Assembly: GCF_016892765.1 (NCBI RefSeq)
Contig: NZ_JAFEMD010000016.1
Span: 1-64,000, forward strand
Reading direction: 5' to 3'
DNA: 64,000 nt
Source of the DNA: Microvirga arvi
Lineage (GTDB): Bacteria; Pseudomonadota; Alphaproteobacteria; Rhizobiales; Beijerinckiaceae
The translations under genes and the position numbers were made by a program. Below are positions 1 to 8,262 of this stretch, piece by piece (the stretch's first letter is position 1; every line of letters begins with the position of its first letter). Below the pieces are notes generated by a model that had not been told where the DNA came from, made no database searches, and saw only the letters and a program-made list of their open reading frames with translations.

Positions 1-1289
1 TCGGCCAGAGAAATCACCCGCGACGACTTCGTCCCAGGCGCTGGCTCAAGCTCGTAGAGAGTGACCACAGGACCGGGATTGACCTTGGAGATGGCGCCGC
101 GGACGCCGAAATCCTCAAGAGTGCTTTCGAGCAGGGCGGCGTTCTGCTCGAGAGCGTCGGCCGAGATCGTCGGGCCTGCGGGCCGCTTGGGCTCGGCGAG
201 CAGGTTGAGCTGGGGCAGCTGGTAGTTCTCCTCGTCCAGCAGCGAGGGCTGCGCCTCGCGCACCATGCGCTTGCCGGGCTTCGGCGCCGTATGCGCCGGC
301 GCGACCCGGGTGGCGGCAGGCTCGGGTCTCGGGGCAGGGCGAGACGAGAGCGGAGGCGGAGCGTCGTCCTCGTCCCACGCGCCGTCCTCGTCATGCATCG
401 GCACGGAGGCCGGCGCCGGCCGCGGGCGTGCAGGCGCGCCGTCGAGGACAGGCTCGCGCCGCAGGCCTGGCTGGCGGGCGGAGCGTGCGGGCGGCGCGGT
501 CTCGTACGCGTCATCGAGAGCCGGGCTGCGGCCTTCCTTCCAGCGCCGGGCGCTGGCGCGCAGGCTCATGAGGCCATGGGCCAGGGCGCCGAGGGAGACG
601 ATGCCCCAGCCGGGCTCGTCATGACCGATCTCCTCCGCTTCGTCCCAATCCTGGATCTTGCGGCGCCGGACCGGCACGGGATCCTCGATCTCCTCCGGCT
701 CCTCATGATGCCTGTCGTCCGCCGGTCCAAGGCCGCAGGCGGCGGAGAGGCTCAGGATCGCGATGCCTGCAAAGAGGAAGCCCAGCACCGCGCTGGCCGA
801 GCCGCTGGACAGCCCCGTGACGGCCTTTGCGCCGGCCAGGATCGCATCGCCCACCACGCCGCCGAGGCCCGTGGGCAGGGGCCAGCTCTGGGTCGGGGGC
901 AGGGCGCTGGCGAGCGCCGTCGCGGCGCCTGCGCCGATGACCCAGAGGGCCAGGCGGAGCTGGATGCGGCCGAGCTCGCCCGATTTCATGAGGCGCCAGC
1001 CCCACAGGGCCAGGGGCAGCACGGCGGCGATGGCGCCGAGCCCCAGGAGCTGCATGAGCAGGTCGGCCGCGATTGCGCCCGGCCAGCCGATGAGGTTGCG
1101 CACGGGCAGATCGGTGGCGTTGTTGAGGCTCGGATCGTCCACGGACCAGGTGCCGAGAGCCACCGCCACCGCGCCGGCGACGGCGATCAGGCACAGGCCC
1201 GTCAGCTCCTGCGCCCGGCGGGCCAGGAAGGCTCTTAACGAGCTGAAGAGGCCATCATAGGCGGAAGAAGAACGGCGGGCCGCGCGCAT
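1..1289 (-). CDS. ftsK: DNA translocase FtsK, N-terminal part (runs off left edge)
   Basis: FtsK is the septal membrane-anchored DNA pump that clears and resolves chromosome termini during division. About 429 residues are visible, from an ATG at 1289 to the window edge. Four hydrophobic segments lie within residues ~20-185, followed by a long acidic, Pro/Ala/Arg-rich linker (~190-350) and then the start of the motor's alpha domain, with the characteristic GPVVTLYELEPAPGTKSSRV stretch near residue 410. The Walker motifs and the gamma DNA-reading domain would lie outside the window. A TTAA-N7-TTAA box sits ~61 bases upstream of the start codon, suggesting cell-cycle (CtrA) control. Identification is from the N-terminal architecture and the alpha-domain signature; the protein is only partial because of the window boundary. 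Confidence 0.9.
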   Translation of the reverse strand, partial: MRAARRSSSAYDGLFSSLRAFLARRAQELTGLCLIAVAGAVAVALGTWSVDDPSLNNATDLPVRNLIGWPGAIAADLLMQLLGLGAIAAVLPLALWGWRLMKSGELGRIQLRLALWVIGAGAATALASALPPTQSWPLPTGLGGVVGDAILAGAKAVTGLSSGSASAVLGFLFAGIAILSLSAACGLGPADDRHHEEPEEIEDPVPVRRRKIQDWDEAEEIGHDEPGWGIVSLGALAHGLMSLRASARRWKEGRSPALDDAYETAPPARSARQPGLRREPVLDGAPARPRPAPASVPMHDEDGAWDEDDAPPPLSSRPAPRPEPAATRVAPAHTAPKPGKRMVREAQPSLLDEENYQLPQLNLLAEPKRPAGPTISADALEQNAALLESTLEDFGVRGAISKVNPGPVVTLYELEPAPGTKSSRVISLA

Positions 1290-1349
1290 CAAACCACTCT
1301 AAAAAACCATGGGACGAGACACTATTGCCTGGATGCTAGCGCGAGCGGG

Positions 1350-1365
1350 TTAAGGGTCCTTTAAC
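1350..1365. promoter_or_regulatory. Candidate CtrA binding site between ftsK and the copper operon
   Basis: The sequence TTAA-GGGTCCT-TTAAC matches the alphaproteobacterial CtrA consensus TTAA-N7-TTAAC exactly. The reverse strand also reads TTAA-N7-TTAAC, so the box is symmetrical (GGGTTAA ... TTAACCC). It lies 61 bases upstream of the ftsK start and ~58 upstream of the divergent DUF2946-like gene. Control of ftsK is the more natural reading because CtrA regulates division genes; binding is inferred. Confidence 0.6.
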
Positions 1366-1422
1366 CCTACGAGGCTTTTTGCGCTGTTGACGGACAATCC
1401 TCAAAAGATCAGTGTCCCGGCC

Positions 1423-1803
1423 ATGAGACGCAGGACCTCGGCACAGGGCTGGACGCGCGCCGCCATCGTGGCGCTGATGGCCTATGCCTTCGTCCTGCAG
1501 GCCCTGCTCCTCTCCGTCAGCGGCGCGATCCATGCGGCGACGGCAGCAGAGCCGCAGGGGATCATCTGCCTGCGGGACGGCGCGTCCGCTCCGGACCATT
1601 CCCCGGCGAAGGCTCACGAAAATCTCTGCTGCACCCTGAGCTGCCACGGCTCGGGCGCGGCCGGGCCCGCCCCGGCATCCGGCTATCTTCAACGGCTCGC
1701 GCCTCTTGCCGTCGCAAGCGTCCGGGCTGCGGATCCGCCGCATCTGCGCCTCACCTCCAACGTCCTGCCTCTGGGATCGCGCGCGCCGCCGCGCCTCGGC
1801 TGA
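1423..1803 (+). CDS. DUF2946-like small membrane/exported protein
   Basis: A protein of ~126 residues with an N-terminal hydrophobic segment (residues ~10-35) and a Cys/His cluster (ENLCCTLSCHG) about two thirds of the way along, as in the DUF2946 proteins often found beside copper genes. Function is unknown. It lies 44 bases before a YcnI-PCu(A)C copper protein and a SCO1 gene on the same strand, so a role in copper handling is a context inference. The ATG at 1423 is preferred; an in-frame TTG at 1387 would add 12 residues, and neither start has a good ribosome binding site. Confidence 0.6.
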   Translation: MRRRTSAQGWTRAAIVALMAYAFVLQALLLSVSGAIHAATAAEPQGIICLRDGASAPDHSPAKAHENLCCTLSCHGSGAAGPAPASGYLQRLAPLAVASVRAADPPHLRLTSNVLPLGSRAPPRLG

Positions 1804-1847
1804 TCGCCGTCCGACCGTTCCTAAAATCCCTGCAAGGACTTCCTCCA

Positions 1848-2786
1848 ATGACCTCGTCCCGCCTCGGCGCGCTGGCCGCCGCCTTCATGGCCGTATCGTC
1901 GCCTTCCCTCGCGCATGTCTCCTTCGAGAATGCGCAGACCTCGCCCGATTCCACCTACAAGGCCACTTTACGCATCCCGCACGGCTGCGCCGGCAAGCCG
2001 ACCCTGAAGGTGCGCATCCGGATCCCGGAAGGGATCGTCGCCGTCAAGCCCATGCCGAAGCCCGGCTGGAAGCTGGAGACCGCCAAGGGCGCCTATGTGC
2101 GGGCCTACCAGGTGAACGGGGAGGCGGTCTCGGAGGGCGTGACCGACATCGTCTGGTCCGGCTCCCTCGACGACGGGCATTACGACGAGTTCGTGTTCCA
2201 GGCCCGCTTCACCGATGCCTATCAGCCGGGCGCGACGGTCTTCTTCCCCGTGGTGCAGGAATGCGACGGCGTGGTGGAGGAATGGGTCCAGGTGCCCGCC
2301 GAGGGCCAGGACGCGCACAGCCTGAAATCGCCCGCGCCGGGCGTGAGGATCGTCGCCGCTGCAGGCGCCGTATCGACCGCGAGGAAGGCAGGGTCCCTGA
2401 CCCTCGAGCAGCCCTGGTCGCGCGCCACCCCCGGCGGGGCCAAGGTCGGCGGCGGTTATCTCCGCATCACCAACACCGGCGCGGCGCCCGACCGTCTCAC
2501 CGGCGGCTCGTTCCCGCTGGCCTCCAAGGTCGAGGTGCATGAGATGCGGCTCGACGGCGACGTCATGCGCATGAAGCCGGTGGAGGGCGGGCTCGAGATC
2601 AAGCCGGGCGCCACGGTCGAACTGAAGCCAGGCGGGCTCCATCTCATGTTCGTGGACCTCAAGGAGCCGCTGAAGGAGGGTCAGACCGTCAGGGGGACGC
2701 TCACCTTCGAGAAGGCCGGCTCCGTCGAGGTGGAATACACGGTGCGCGGCATCGGCGGGGCCGCTCCGGCCGAGCACAAGCATTGA
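1848..2786 (+). CDS. YcnI (DUF1775) - PCu(A)C copper chaperone fusion, periplasmic
   Basis: 312 residues. A signal peptide (residues 1-22) is cut so that the mature chain would begin with His (AHVSFEN), the expected N-terminal copper ligand of YcnI domains. Residues ~23-165 are YcnI/DUF1775, including the conserved GWKLE and IVWSG tryptophans. Residues ~180-305 are a PCu(A)C (DUF461) domain with the copper-binding pattern H-E-M ... M-R-M ... GLHLM. PCu(A)C proteins deliver Cu(I) to cytochrome oxidase assembly factors in the periplasm. The SCO1 gene begins 14 bases downstream, supporting a joint role in loading the CuA centre. Family and domain order are clear; the precise client is inferred. 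Confidence 0.88.
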   Translation: MTSSRLGALAAAFMAVSSPSLAHVSFENAQTSPDSTYKATLRIPHGCAGKPTLKVRIRIPEGIVAVKPMPKPGWKLETAKGAYVRAYQVNGEAVSEGVTDIVWSGSLDDGHYDEFVFQARFTDAYQPGATVFFPVVQECDGVVEEWVQVPAEGQDAHSLKSPAPGVRIVAAAGAVSTARKAGSLTLEQPWSRATPGGAKVGGGYLRITNTGAAPDRLTGGSFPLASKVEVHEMRLDGDVMRMKPVEGGLEIKPGATVELKPGGLHLMFVDLKEPLKEGQTVRGTLTFEKAGSVEVEYTVRGIGGAAPAEHKH

Positions 2787-2800
2787 AGAAGGAGGGAGCG

Positions 2801-3400
2801 ATGAATCCGAGACGTCTTCTCGTGCCGTTCCTCGTCTTCACGACGGGCCTTCTGGTGCTCGTCGTGACGGCGGGATTGCTGCTCTTTCCCTCGGGGCCGC
2901 AGCAGAGCGCCGGCAAGGTGCCGATCGGCGGTCCGTTCCGGCTCACGAGCCACGAGGGCAAGCCCTTCACCGAAGAGAACCTGAAGGGCAAACCGTTCGT
3001 GGTCTTCTTCGGCTTCACCCATTGCCCTGAGGTCTGCCCGACGACCCTCTACGACCTGTCCCAGGATTTCGCGGCTTTGGGCAAAGATGCGGACAGGCTG
3101 CAGGCGGTGTTCGTCACGGTCGATCCGGCGCGCGACACCGCGGAGCTGATGAAGACCTATCTCGCCTCCTTCGACCCGCGCATCGTCGGCCTCACCGGCA
3201 CGGAGGAGGAGATCGCGGCGGCGGCGCGCACCTACAAGATCTATTACCGCAAGGTGCCGACGGAGCAGGACTACACCATGGACCATTCGGCCACCCTGTT
3301 CCTCATGGACAGCAAGGGCGAATTCTACGGCACGTCCAACTTCCAGGAGCCGGAGGAGACGCGGCGGGCAAAGTTGCGGCAGCTTGTGAAGAACGGGTGA
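2801..3400 (+). CDS. SCO1/SenC family copper chaperone
   Basis: A protein of 199 residues with an N-terminal membrane anchor (residues ~8-30) and a thioredoxin-fold SCO domain. The copper-binding CPEVC motif lies within GFTHCPEVCPTTLYDL, and the third ligand His is in MDHSAT. SCO proteins insert copper into, or reduce, the CuA site of cytochrome c oxidase in the periplasm. The ATG at 2801 is chosen because GGAGG sits 5 bases upstream; an in-frame TTG at 2783 overlaps the upstream stop codon and is less likely. Last gene of the copper operon; followed by a nested palindromic repeat. Confidence 0.93.
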   Translation: MNPRRLLVPFLVFTTGLLVLVVTAGLLLFPSGPQQSAGKVPIGGPFRLTSHEGKPFTEENLKGKPFVVFFGFTHCPEVCPTTLYDLSQDFAALGKDADRLQAVFVTVDPARDTAELMKTYLASFDPRIVGLTGTEEEIAAAARTYKIYYRKVPTEQDYTMDHSATLFLMDSKGEFYGTSNFQEPEETRRAKLRQLVKNG

Positions 3401-3411
3401 GACACCCTGCC

Positions 3412-3683
3412 GTCATCCCGGACGGAGCAAGCCGACCCGGGATCGCTGGACGAGTGTGGCGCGATCTTCCCTCCCCCTTGCGGGGAGGGAGCGAGGGTGG
3501 GGGTCGAAAAGTCAGAACGCTGCGCTTCGTGATCAAAGCAACAGCGGATTACAGCGTCGGATTGGCCTTATTGCTCACCCGGTCGGACCACCCCCACCCC
3601 TGCCCCTCCCCGCAAGGGGGAGGGAACCAGAGCTCCATCTTGCACACGATCCCGGATCTTCGCTGCGCTTCGTCCGGGATGAC
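3412..3683. repeat. Nested palindromic repeat (family A enclosing family B)
   Basis: This fills the SCO1-amtB gap. The outer pair begins GTCATCCCGGAC (3412) and ends GTCCGGGATGAC (3683). Inside it a second inverted pair, CTCCCCCTTGCGGGGAGG (around 3470-3487) and CCCTCCCCGCAAGGGGGAGG (3604-3623), encloses unique sequence. Each arm can also fold as its own hairpin. The arm text next to the inner pair (GTCAGAACGCTG) recurs at ~22880, so these are dispersed elements. No ORF here looks real. Confidence 0.85.
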
Positions 3684-3700
3684 GCTTTTAACACGATCAT

Positions 3701-3733
3701 AAGAAAAGCCCCGGCCGCGATGACCGGGGCTTC
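3701..3733 (-). terminator. Rho-independent terminator of glnK-amtB
   Basis: On the minus strand the perfect 8-bp stem AGCCCCGG / CCGGGGCT (3707-3714 with 3724-3731) is followed by a T-rich tail (TTTTCTT). It lies 24 bases beyond the amtB stop codon. Confidence 0.85.
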
Positions 3734-3756
3734 CTCATTCTAGCCTCTGGAAGGCC

Positions 3757-5103
3757 TCAGTAGTTGTAGGCGCGCTCGCCGTGGTCTGCGAGGTCGAGGC
3801 CTTCGCGCTCCTGGTCCTGCGTGACGCGCAGGCCGACGATCAGATCGGTGACCTTGTAGAGCACCACGGAGCCGATGCCGGTCCAGACCAGGGTCACCAC
3901 CACGGCGATGACCTGCGTCACCAGCTGGCCGCCGATCGAGTACTCACCGATGCCGTAGCCGCCGAGCGAAGGAGCCGCGACGATGCCGGTGCCGATGGCG
4001 CCGATGATGCCGCCGACGCCGTGGATGCCGAACACGTCCAGCGCATCGTCATACCCGAGCGCATTCTTCACGCCCGTGACCGCAAAGTAGCAGACCGCGC
4101 CGGCGACAAGCCCGAGCACGATGGAGCCCATCGGGCCGGCAAGACCGGCGGCCGGCGTGATGGCCACAAGCCCTGCGACCGCGCCCGAGGCGATGCCGAG
4201 CAGCGAGGCCTTGCCCTTGGCGAGAGCCTCCACGGTCATCCAGGCGAGGCCGGCCGCCGCCGGCGCCACGATGGTGTTGAGGAGCGCCAGCGCCGCGCCG
4301 CCCGTGGCCTCGAGGTTCGAGCCGGCATTGAAGCCGAACCAGCCGACCCACAGCAGGCAGGCGCCGACGAAGGTGAGCGTCAGCGAGTGCGGGGCGAGCA
4401 GGTCGCGGCCATAGCCGATGCGCTTGCCGACAAGCAGGGCGCCCACGAGGCCGGCGACGCCCGAGTTGATGTGAACGACGGTGCCGCCCGCGAAGTCCAG
4501 GGCGCCGAGGCCGAAGAGATAGCCTTCGGAGAACCACACCATGTGGGCGATCGGGAGATAAACGAAGGTCAGCCACAGGCCCGTGAACAGCATCACCGCC
4601 GAGAACTTGATGCGCTCGGCGAAGGCGCCGACGATCAGGGCCGGGGTGATGGCCGCAAAGGTGAGCTGGAAGGCGATGAAGGTGAATTCCGGAATCGCCA
4701 CGCCCTTGGTGAAGGTGTCGGCGGTGGAATCCGTGGTCACGCCGGCGAGGAAGGCTTTCGAAAACCCGCCGATGATGGCGCCCAGCGTGCCTTCGCCGCC
4801 GGACGAGAAGGCGAGCGAATAGCCGTAGGTCACCCAGAGGATGCCGACGAGGGAAAACACCGCGAAGACCTGCATGAGCACGGAGAGCATGTTCTTGGTG
4901 CGCACGAGGCCGCCATAGAACAGGGCCAGCCCCGGGATCGTCATGAGAATCACGAGGATCGTCGAGACGAGCATCCAGGCGGTGTCGCCCTTGTTGACGG
5001 TGGGAGCCGCAGCGGCGGCGTCCTGCGCCAGGGCAGGATCGAGGACCGCGAGGCTTAAACCCAGCGCACCGAGCGCCGGCAGGAGAAGAGGTCGGAACGT
5101 CAT
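3757..5103 (-). CDS. amtB: Ammonium transporter AmtB
   Basis: 448 residues, a usual length for bacterial Amt proteins, with a cleavable signal peptide (residues 1-26, ending PALAQ) and about eleven membrane segments. Recognisable family sequence includes GLALFYGGLVR early in the chain and two pore-histidine regions, AHMVWF and GIHGVGGIIG. The protein conducts ammonia/ammonium across the inner membrane. It is 36 bases downstream of glnK, the usual partner: uridylylation-controlled GlnK blocks the AmtB pore when nitrogen is plentiful. Expression probably comes from the sigma-54 promoter upstream of glnK. Confidence 0.97.
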   Translation of the reverse strand: MTFRPLLLPALGALGLSLAVLDPALAQDAAAAAPTVNKGDTAWMLVSTILVILMTIPGLALFYGGLVRTKNMLSVLMQVFAVFSLVGILWVTYGYSLAFSSGGEGTLGAIIGGFSKAFLAGVTTDSTADTFTKGVAIPEFTFIAFQLTFAAITPALIVGAFAERIKFSAVMLFTGLWLTFVYLPIAHMVWFSEGYLFGLGALDFAGGTVVHINSGVAGLVGALLVGKRIGYGRDLLAPHSLTLTFVGACLLWVGWFGFNAGSNLEATGGAALALLNTIVAPAAAGLAWMTVEALAKGKASLLGIASGAVAGLVAITPAAGLAGPMGSIVLGLVAGAVCYFAVTGVKNALGYDDALDVFGIHGVGGIIGAIGTGIVAAPSLGGYGIGEYSIGGQLVTQVIAVVVTLVWTGIGSVVLYKVTDLIVGLRVTQDQEREGLDLADHGERAYNY

Positions 5104-5139
5104 CGGATCAAACTCCGGAAAAATCGGTCAATGAGGACA

Positions 5140-5478
5140 TCAAAGGGCGTCGGTGTCGGTCTCGCCCGTACGGATGCGGACCGCTCTTTCGAGCGAGGTG
5201 ACGAAGATCTTGCCGTCGCCGATCTGGCCCGTGCGCGCCGCTGCCGTGATCGCGTCGATCACCGGGGTGACCAGCTCGCTCGCCACGGCCACCTCGATCT
5301 TCAGCTTCGGCAGGAAGCTCACCGCATATTCGGCGCCGCGATAGATCTCGGTATGGCCCTTCTGCCGCCCGTAGCCCTTCACCTCGGTCACGGTGAGGCC
5401 GTGCACGCCGAGGGCGGTGAGCGCGTCGCGCACCTCCTCCAGCTTGAACGGCTTGATGACCGCCATCACAATTTTCAT
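5140..5478 (-). CDS. glnK: Nitrogen regulatory PII protein GlnK
   Basis: 112 residues, the exact PII length. The T-loop GRQKGHTEIYRGAEY contains the uridylylatable Tyr-51. The C-terminal GEIGDGKIF-type region (here GQIGDGKIFV) forms the ATP/2-oxoglutarate site. GlnK is a trimeric cytoplasmic sensor of nitrogen and energy status that regulates AmtB, encoded immediately downstream. The start is the ATG at 5478. A near-perfect sigma-54 promoter lies ~95 bases upstream, fitting NtrC-dependent induction under nitrogen limitation. Confidence 0.97.
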   Translation of the reverse strand: MKIVMAVIKPFKLEEVRDALTALGVHGLTVTEVKGYGRQKGHTEIYRGAEYAVSFLPKLKIEVAVASELVTPVIDAITAAARTGQIGDGKIFVTSLERAVRIRTGETDTDAL

Positions 5479-5570
5479 GGGTTAAGCCCCCTTTGAACGT
5501 CTGCCCGGAAAACTCAGGCAACGGTTTCCACGTGAACCCGGCCTCAAGGACGGGTGTCGTGGGGCTTTAC

Positions 5571-5586
5571 GCAAGAAGCGTGCCAA
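5571..5586 (-). promoter_or_regulatory. Sigma-54 (RpoN) promoter for glnK-amtB
   Basis: Read on the minus strand the sequence is TTGGCACGCTTCTTGCG, an almost exact match to the RpoN consensus TGGCACG-N4-TTGCW with correct -24/-12 spacing. It lies ~93-108 bases before the glnK ATG and points towards it. A perfect 8-bp inverted repeat (GCTGCCTC / GAGGCAGC, 5612-5632) lies just upstream, where an enhancer-binding protein such as NtrC could bind; it does not match the classical NtrC site, so that role is speculative. Confidence 0.8.
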
Positions 5587-5781
5587 GACCTGTCGGCCAT
5601 GGCAAGACAATGCTGCCTCTTTTCGAGGCAGCGGGGATTTGGCTAGAAAGTGGCCTGGGTGATGAATTTTTGAGCAGATGGAGTCAAAACCCACGTCTTT
5701 ATTCGCAGGCACTTCTCCCTCCTCCTTTTTGAGAAGGGCTAGGGTGAGAGTGGAGATAGTCGATAAAGGTAGGGCGCTGGT

Positions 5782-5904
5782 TCACCTCTCCTTGAGGGAG
5801 AGGTCGACGCGCGTGAGCGCGGCGGGTGAGGGGTTATGCCCTTTCCGGAGAGCGCTCTCCCCGTCACCCTCGCTGCGCTCGACCTCTCCCCACCGGGGAG
5901 AGGT
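5782..5904. repeat. Palindromic repeat, family B variant
   Basis: Inverted arms CACCTCTCCTTGAGGGAGAGG and CCTCTCCCCACCGGGGAGAGG enclose a middle section with its own inverted parts (GAGCGCGGCGGG ... CGCTGCGCTC). Each arm is also a small hairpin. It lies between the glnK promoter region and the 3' end of the thioesterase gene. Confidence 0.75.
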
Positions 5905-5914
5905 AAAACCAGGC

Positions 5915-6775
5915 TCAGCGTCGCCGCTCGCGGATGAGGCCTTCCTGGGCCACTGAGGCGATCAGGGTCCCGTCCTGCCGGAAGATAAGCCCGCGCGAGA
6001 GGCCGCGGGCGCCGCCGGCGCTCGGGGTGTCCTGGGCGTAGAGCAGCCATTCGTCGGCGCGGAAGGGCCGGTGGAACCACATGGCATGGTCCAGGCTCGC
6101 CGGCTGGATCTCGGGCTCGAAAACCGTCCGCCCATGGGGAATCAGCGAGGTGTCGAGAAGCGTCATGTCGGAGGCGTAGGCCAGAACGCTCTGATGAATC
6201 GCCGGATCGTCGGGGAGGCGGCCGGTGGTCTTGATCCACACATGGAAGCGCGGCTCGCCCGGCTCGCGCGAGAGATAGCGGTTGATCTCCACGGGCCTGA
6301 TCTCCAGCGGGCGCTCGCGCTCGTAATAGGTGCGCATGGGCTCCGGCATCTTGAGGAGCAGCCCGCCCTTCACCTCCTCCTCGCTGGGAAGCTCGTCCGG
6401 CCCCGGCACCTTGGGCATCTCGGCCTGATGCGTGAAGCCGTCCTCCTCCAGATGGAAGGAGGCGGACATGGCGAAGATCGCATGACCGTGCTGGATCGCC
6501 AGAACCCGGCGCGTGGTAAAGCTCTTGCCGTCGCGGATGCGGTCGACCTCGTAGATGATCGGCACCTTGGGGTCGCCCGGCAGCATGAAATAGCAATGCA
6601 GCGAATGGGGATGGCGCCCGTCCACCGTGCGGGTCGCGGCCACCAGCGCCTGCCCGATCACCTGTCCGCCGAACACCCGCTGCCAGCCGCTCTTCGGGCT
6701 CTGCCCGCGAAACAGGTTCACCTCGAGCTGTTCGAGGTCCAAGATGGAGAGAAGGTCGGTGACGGCGCGGGACAT
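5915..6775 (-). CDS. tesB: Acyl-CoA thioesterase II (TesB family)
   Basis: 286 residues with two hotdog domains, as in E. coli TesB. The N-terminal LFRGQSPKSGWQRVFGGQV and the C-terminal ASLDHAMWFHRPFRADEWL are family signatures, the latter carrying the catalytic Asp of the Asp-Gln-Thr network. It hydrolyses medium- and long-chain acyl-CoAs to free fatty acids and CoA in the cytoplasm. The ATG at 6775 is preferred; an in-frame GTG at 6799 would add 8 residues. It is divergent from the flavin hydroxylase gene. Confidence 0.93.
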   Translation of the reverse strand: MSRAVTDLLSILDLEQLEVNLFRGQSPKSGWQRVFGGQVIGQALVAATRTVDGRHPHSLHCYFMLPGDPKVPIIYEVDRIRDGKSFTTRRVLAIQHGHAIFAMSASFHLEEDGFTHQAEMPKVPGPDELPSEEEVKGGLLLKMPEPMRTYYERERPLEIRPVEINRYLSREPGEPRFHVWIKTTGRLPDDPAIHQSVLAYASDMTLLDTSLIPHGRTVFEPEIQPASLDHAMWFHRPFRADEWLLYAQDTPSAGGARGLSRGLIFRQDGTLIASVAQEGLIRERRR

Positions 6776-6900
6776 GAGCTTCGACAATCCTGTGATCACG
6801 AAAGGTCATCCATCGGGGAGCAGCCTCGACACGTCAAGCTTGACGCTGGCGAATGGATGGCTGACACCCACCTATAACGTTTGAGGCTAAGGAGAGGGCG

Positions 6901-8166
6901 ATGAGCGCAGCAGCCAGCTCGACACAACCGCGCATCGTCATTGCGGGTGGGGGCCTCGCCGGATTGTCCCTGGCCCTGGCGCTGAAGAAAGCGCTCGCTG
7001 ACGGGATCGACGTGGTCATGTGCGATCCGGCGCTGAAGCGCGACCCGCACGGGGACAAGCGCTCCTATGCCATCGCGGCCGCCGCGCGCCGGATGCTGGA
7101 GGCTCTCGGCGTCTGGAACCAGGTGGCGGACAGGGCGCAGCCCATCCTCGACATGGTGATCACCGACAGCCGCCTGCAGGATCCGGTGCGCCCGACCTTC
7201 CTGACCTTCGCGGGCGAGGTCGACGGGAACGAGCCCTTCGCGCACATGATCACCGCAGGCGATCTGACGGCGGCTCTGATTGACGCCTGCCGCGAGAGCG
7301 GCGTGAACTTAAGGCCCGAGGGCGTGAAGGGCTTCGCGGTTCAAGGCGCCCGCACCGATGTGACCCTGGCGGGCGGGGAAGTCCTGCCGGCCGCCCTGCT
7401 GGTGGCCGCCGACGGCGGGCGCTCGCGCCTGCGCGAGCAGGCGGGCATCGGCTGGATCTCGTGGCCGTACAGGCAATCCGGCATCGTCGCGACCATCGTC
7501 CATGAGCGCGATCACGAGGGCAGGGCGGTGGAGCATTTCCTGCCCTCCGGCCCCTTCGCCATCCTGCCCCTGAAAGCCGAGGTGCAGGCCGACGGCAGCC
7601 TGAAGCACCGTTCCTCCATCGTCTGGACGGAGCGCAGCGATCATGTGGCGGCCCTGCTCGAATCCCATCCCGAGGATCTGCTCTCCGAGCTCGAGCGCCG
7701 CTTCGGGCTGCAACTCGGAAAACTCTCCTTCGAGACGAAGCCGCAGGCCTATCCCCTGTCCTTCGGCGTGGCCCGGCGGTTCGTGGCCGAGCGCCTCGCG
7801 CTCCTGGGGGACGCCGCCCATGTGATCCACCCCATCGCCGGCCAGGGGCTCAATCTCGGCCTGCACGATGCGGCGGCGCTCGCCGAGATCGTCACGGATG
7901 CCATGCGCCTCGGCATGGATCCGGGAGGAGCCGACGTGCTCGACGGATATGAGCGCGCGCGCCGGACCGACATCACCGCCATGGGCATGGTGACGGACGG
8001 GCTCAACCGGCTGTTTTCCAACGATGTCCTGCCGGTGCGGCTGATCCGCGATCTCGGCCTCGGCCTCGTCGACCGCATGCCGGGCCTGAAGCGCTTCTTC
8101 ATCCGCGAGGCGGCCGGCCTGACCGGGCGCGAGCCGCCGCGCCTTCTGCGGGGCGAGTCCCTTTAG
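6901..8166 (+). CDS. UbiH/UbiF/Coq6-family FAD-dependent hydroxylase
   Basis: 421 residues. It has an N-terminal dinucleotide-binding GGGLAGLS motif (residues ~18-25), the DG motif ADGGRSRLRE, and the C-terminal FAD-binding LLGDAAHVIHPIAGQGLNLG. These define the ubiquinone-biosynthesis hydroxylase group of class A flavoprotein monooxygenases, which hydroxylate the benzoquinone ring using NAD(P)H and oxygen. A good ribosome binding site (AAGGAGAGG) precedes the ATG. Which ring position it hydroxylates cannot be read from the sequence, so no ubi letter is assigned. Confidence 0.9.
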   Translation: MSAAASSTQPRIVIAGGGLAGLSLALALKKALADGIDVVMCDPALKRDPHGDKRSYAIAAAARRMLEALGVWNQVADRAQPILDMVITDSRLQDPVRPTFLTFAGEVDGNEPFAHMITAGDLTAALIDACRESGVNLRPEGVKGFAVQGARTDVTLAGGEVLPAALLVAADGGRSRLREQAGIGWISWPYRQSGIVATIVHERDHEGRAVEHFLPSGPFAILPLKAEVQADGSLKHRSSIVWTERSDHVAALLESHPEDLLSELERRFGLQLGKLSFETKPQAYPLSFGVARRFVAERLALLGDAAHVIHPIAGQGLNLGLHDAAALAEIVTDAMRLGMDPGGADVLDGYERARRTDITAMGMVTDGLNRLFSNDVLPVRLIRDLGLGLVDRMPGLKRFFIREAAGLTGREPPRLLRGESL

Positions 8167-8262
8167 GGGTACCTCCGAATCCGAGCCTTTGAAGTAATTC
8201 CTTTTAGGTATGTGATAATGTAGTCTGCGGGCTTCCTCCTCCCGTCAAGCTACGGATGCTCC

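Noticed and set aside
291-1238. A long plus-strand ORF opposite ftsK
   Set aside because: Antisense shadow of the real FtsK coding frame, typical of high-GC third-position bias.
3412-3683. CRISPR-like spacing of short repeats
   Set aside because: Repeats are inverted pairs, not direct repeats with uniform spacers, and no cas genes are present in the window.
5739-6809. A 356-codon minus-strand ORF overlapping tesB
   Set aside because: A different frame over the clear TesB protein; its end runs into a family B repeat.
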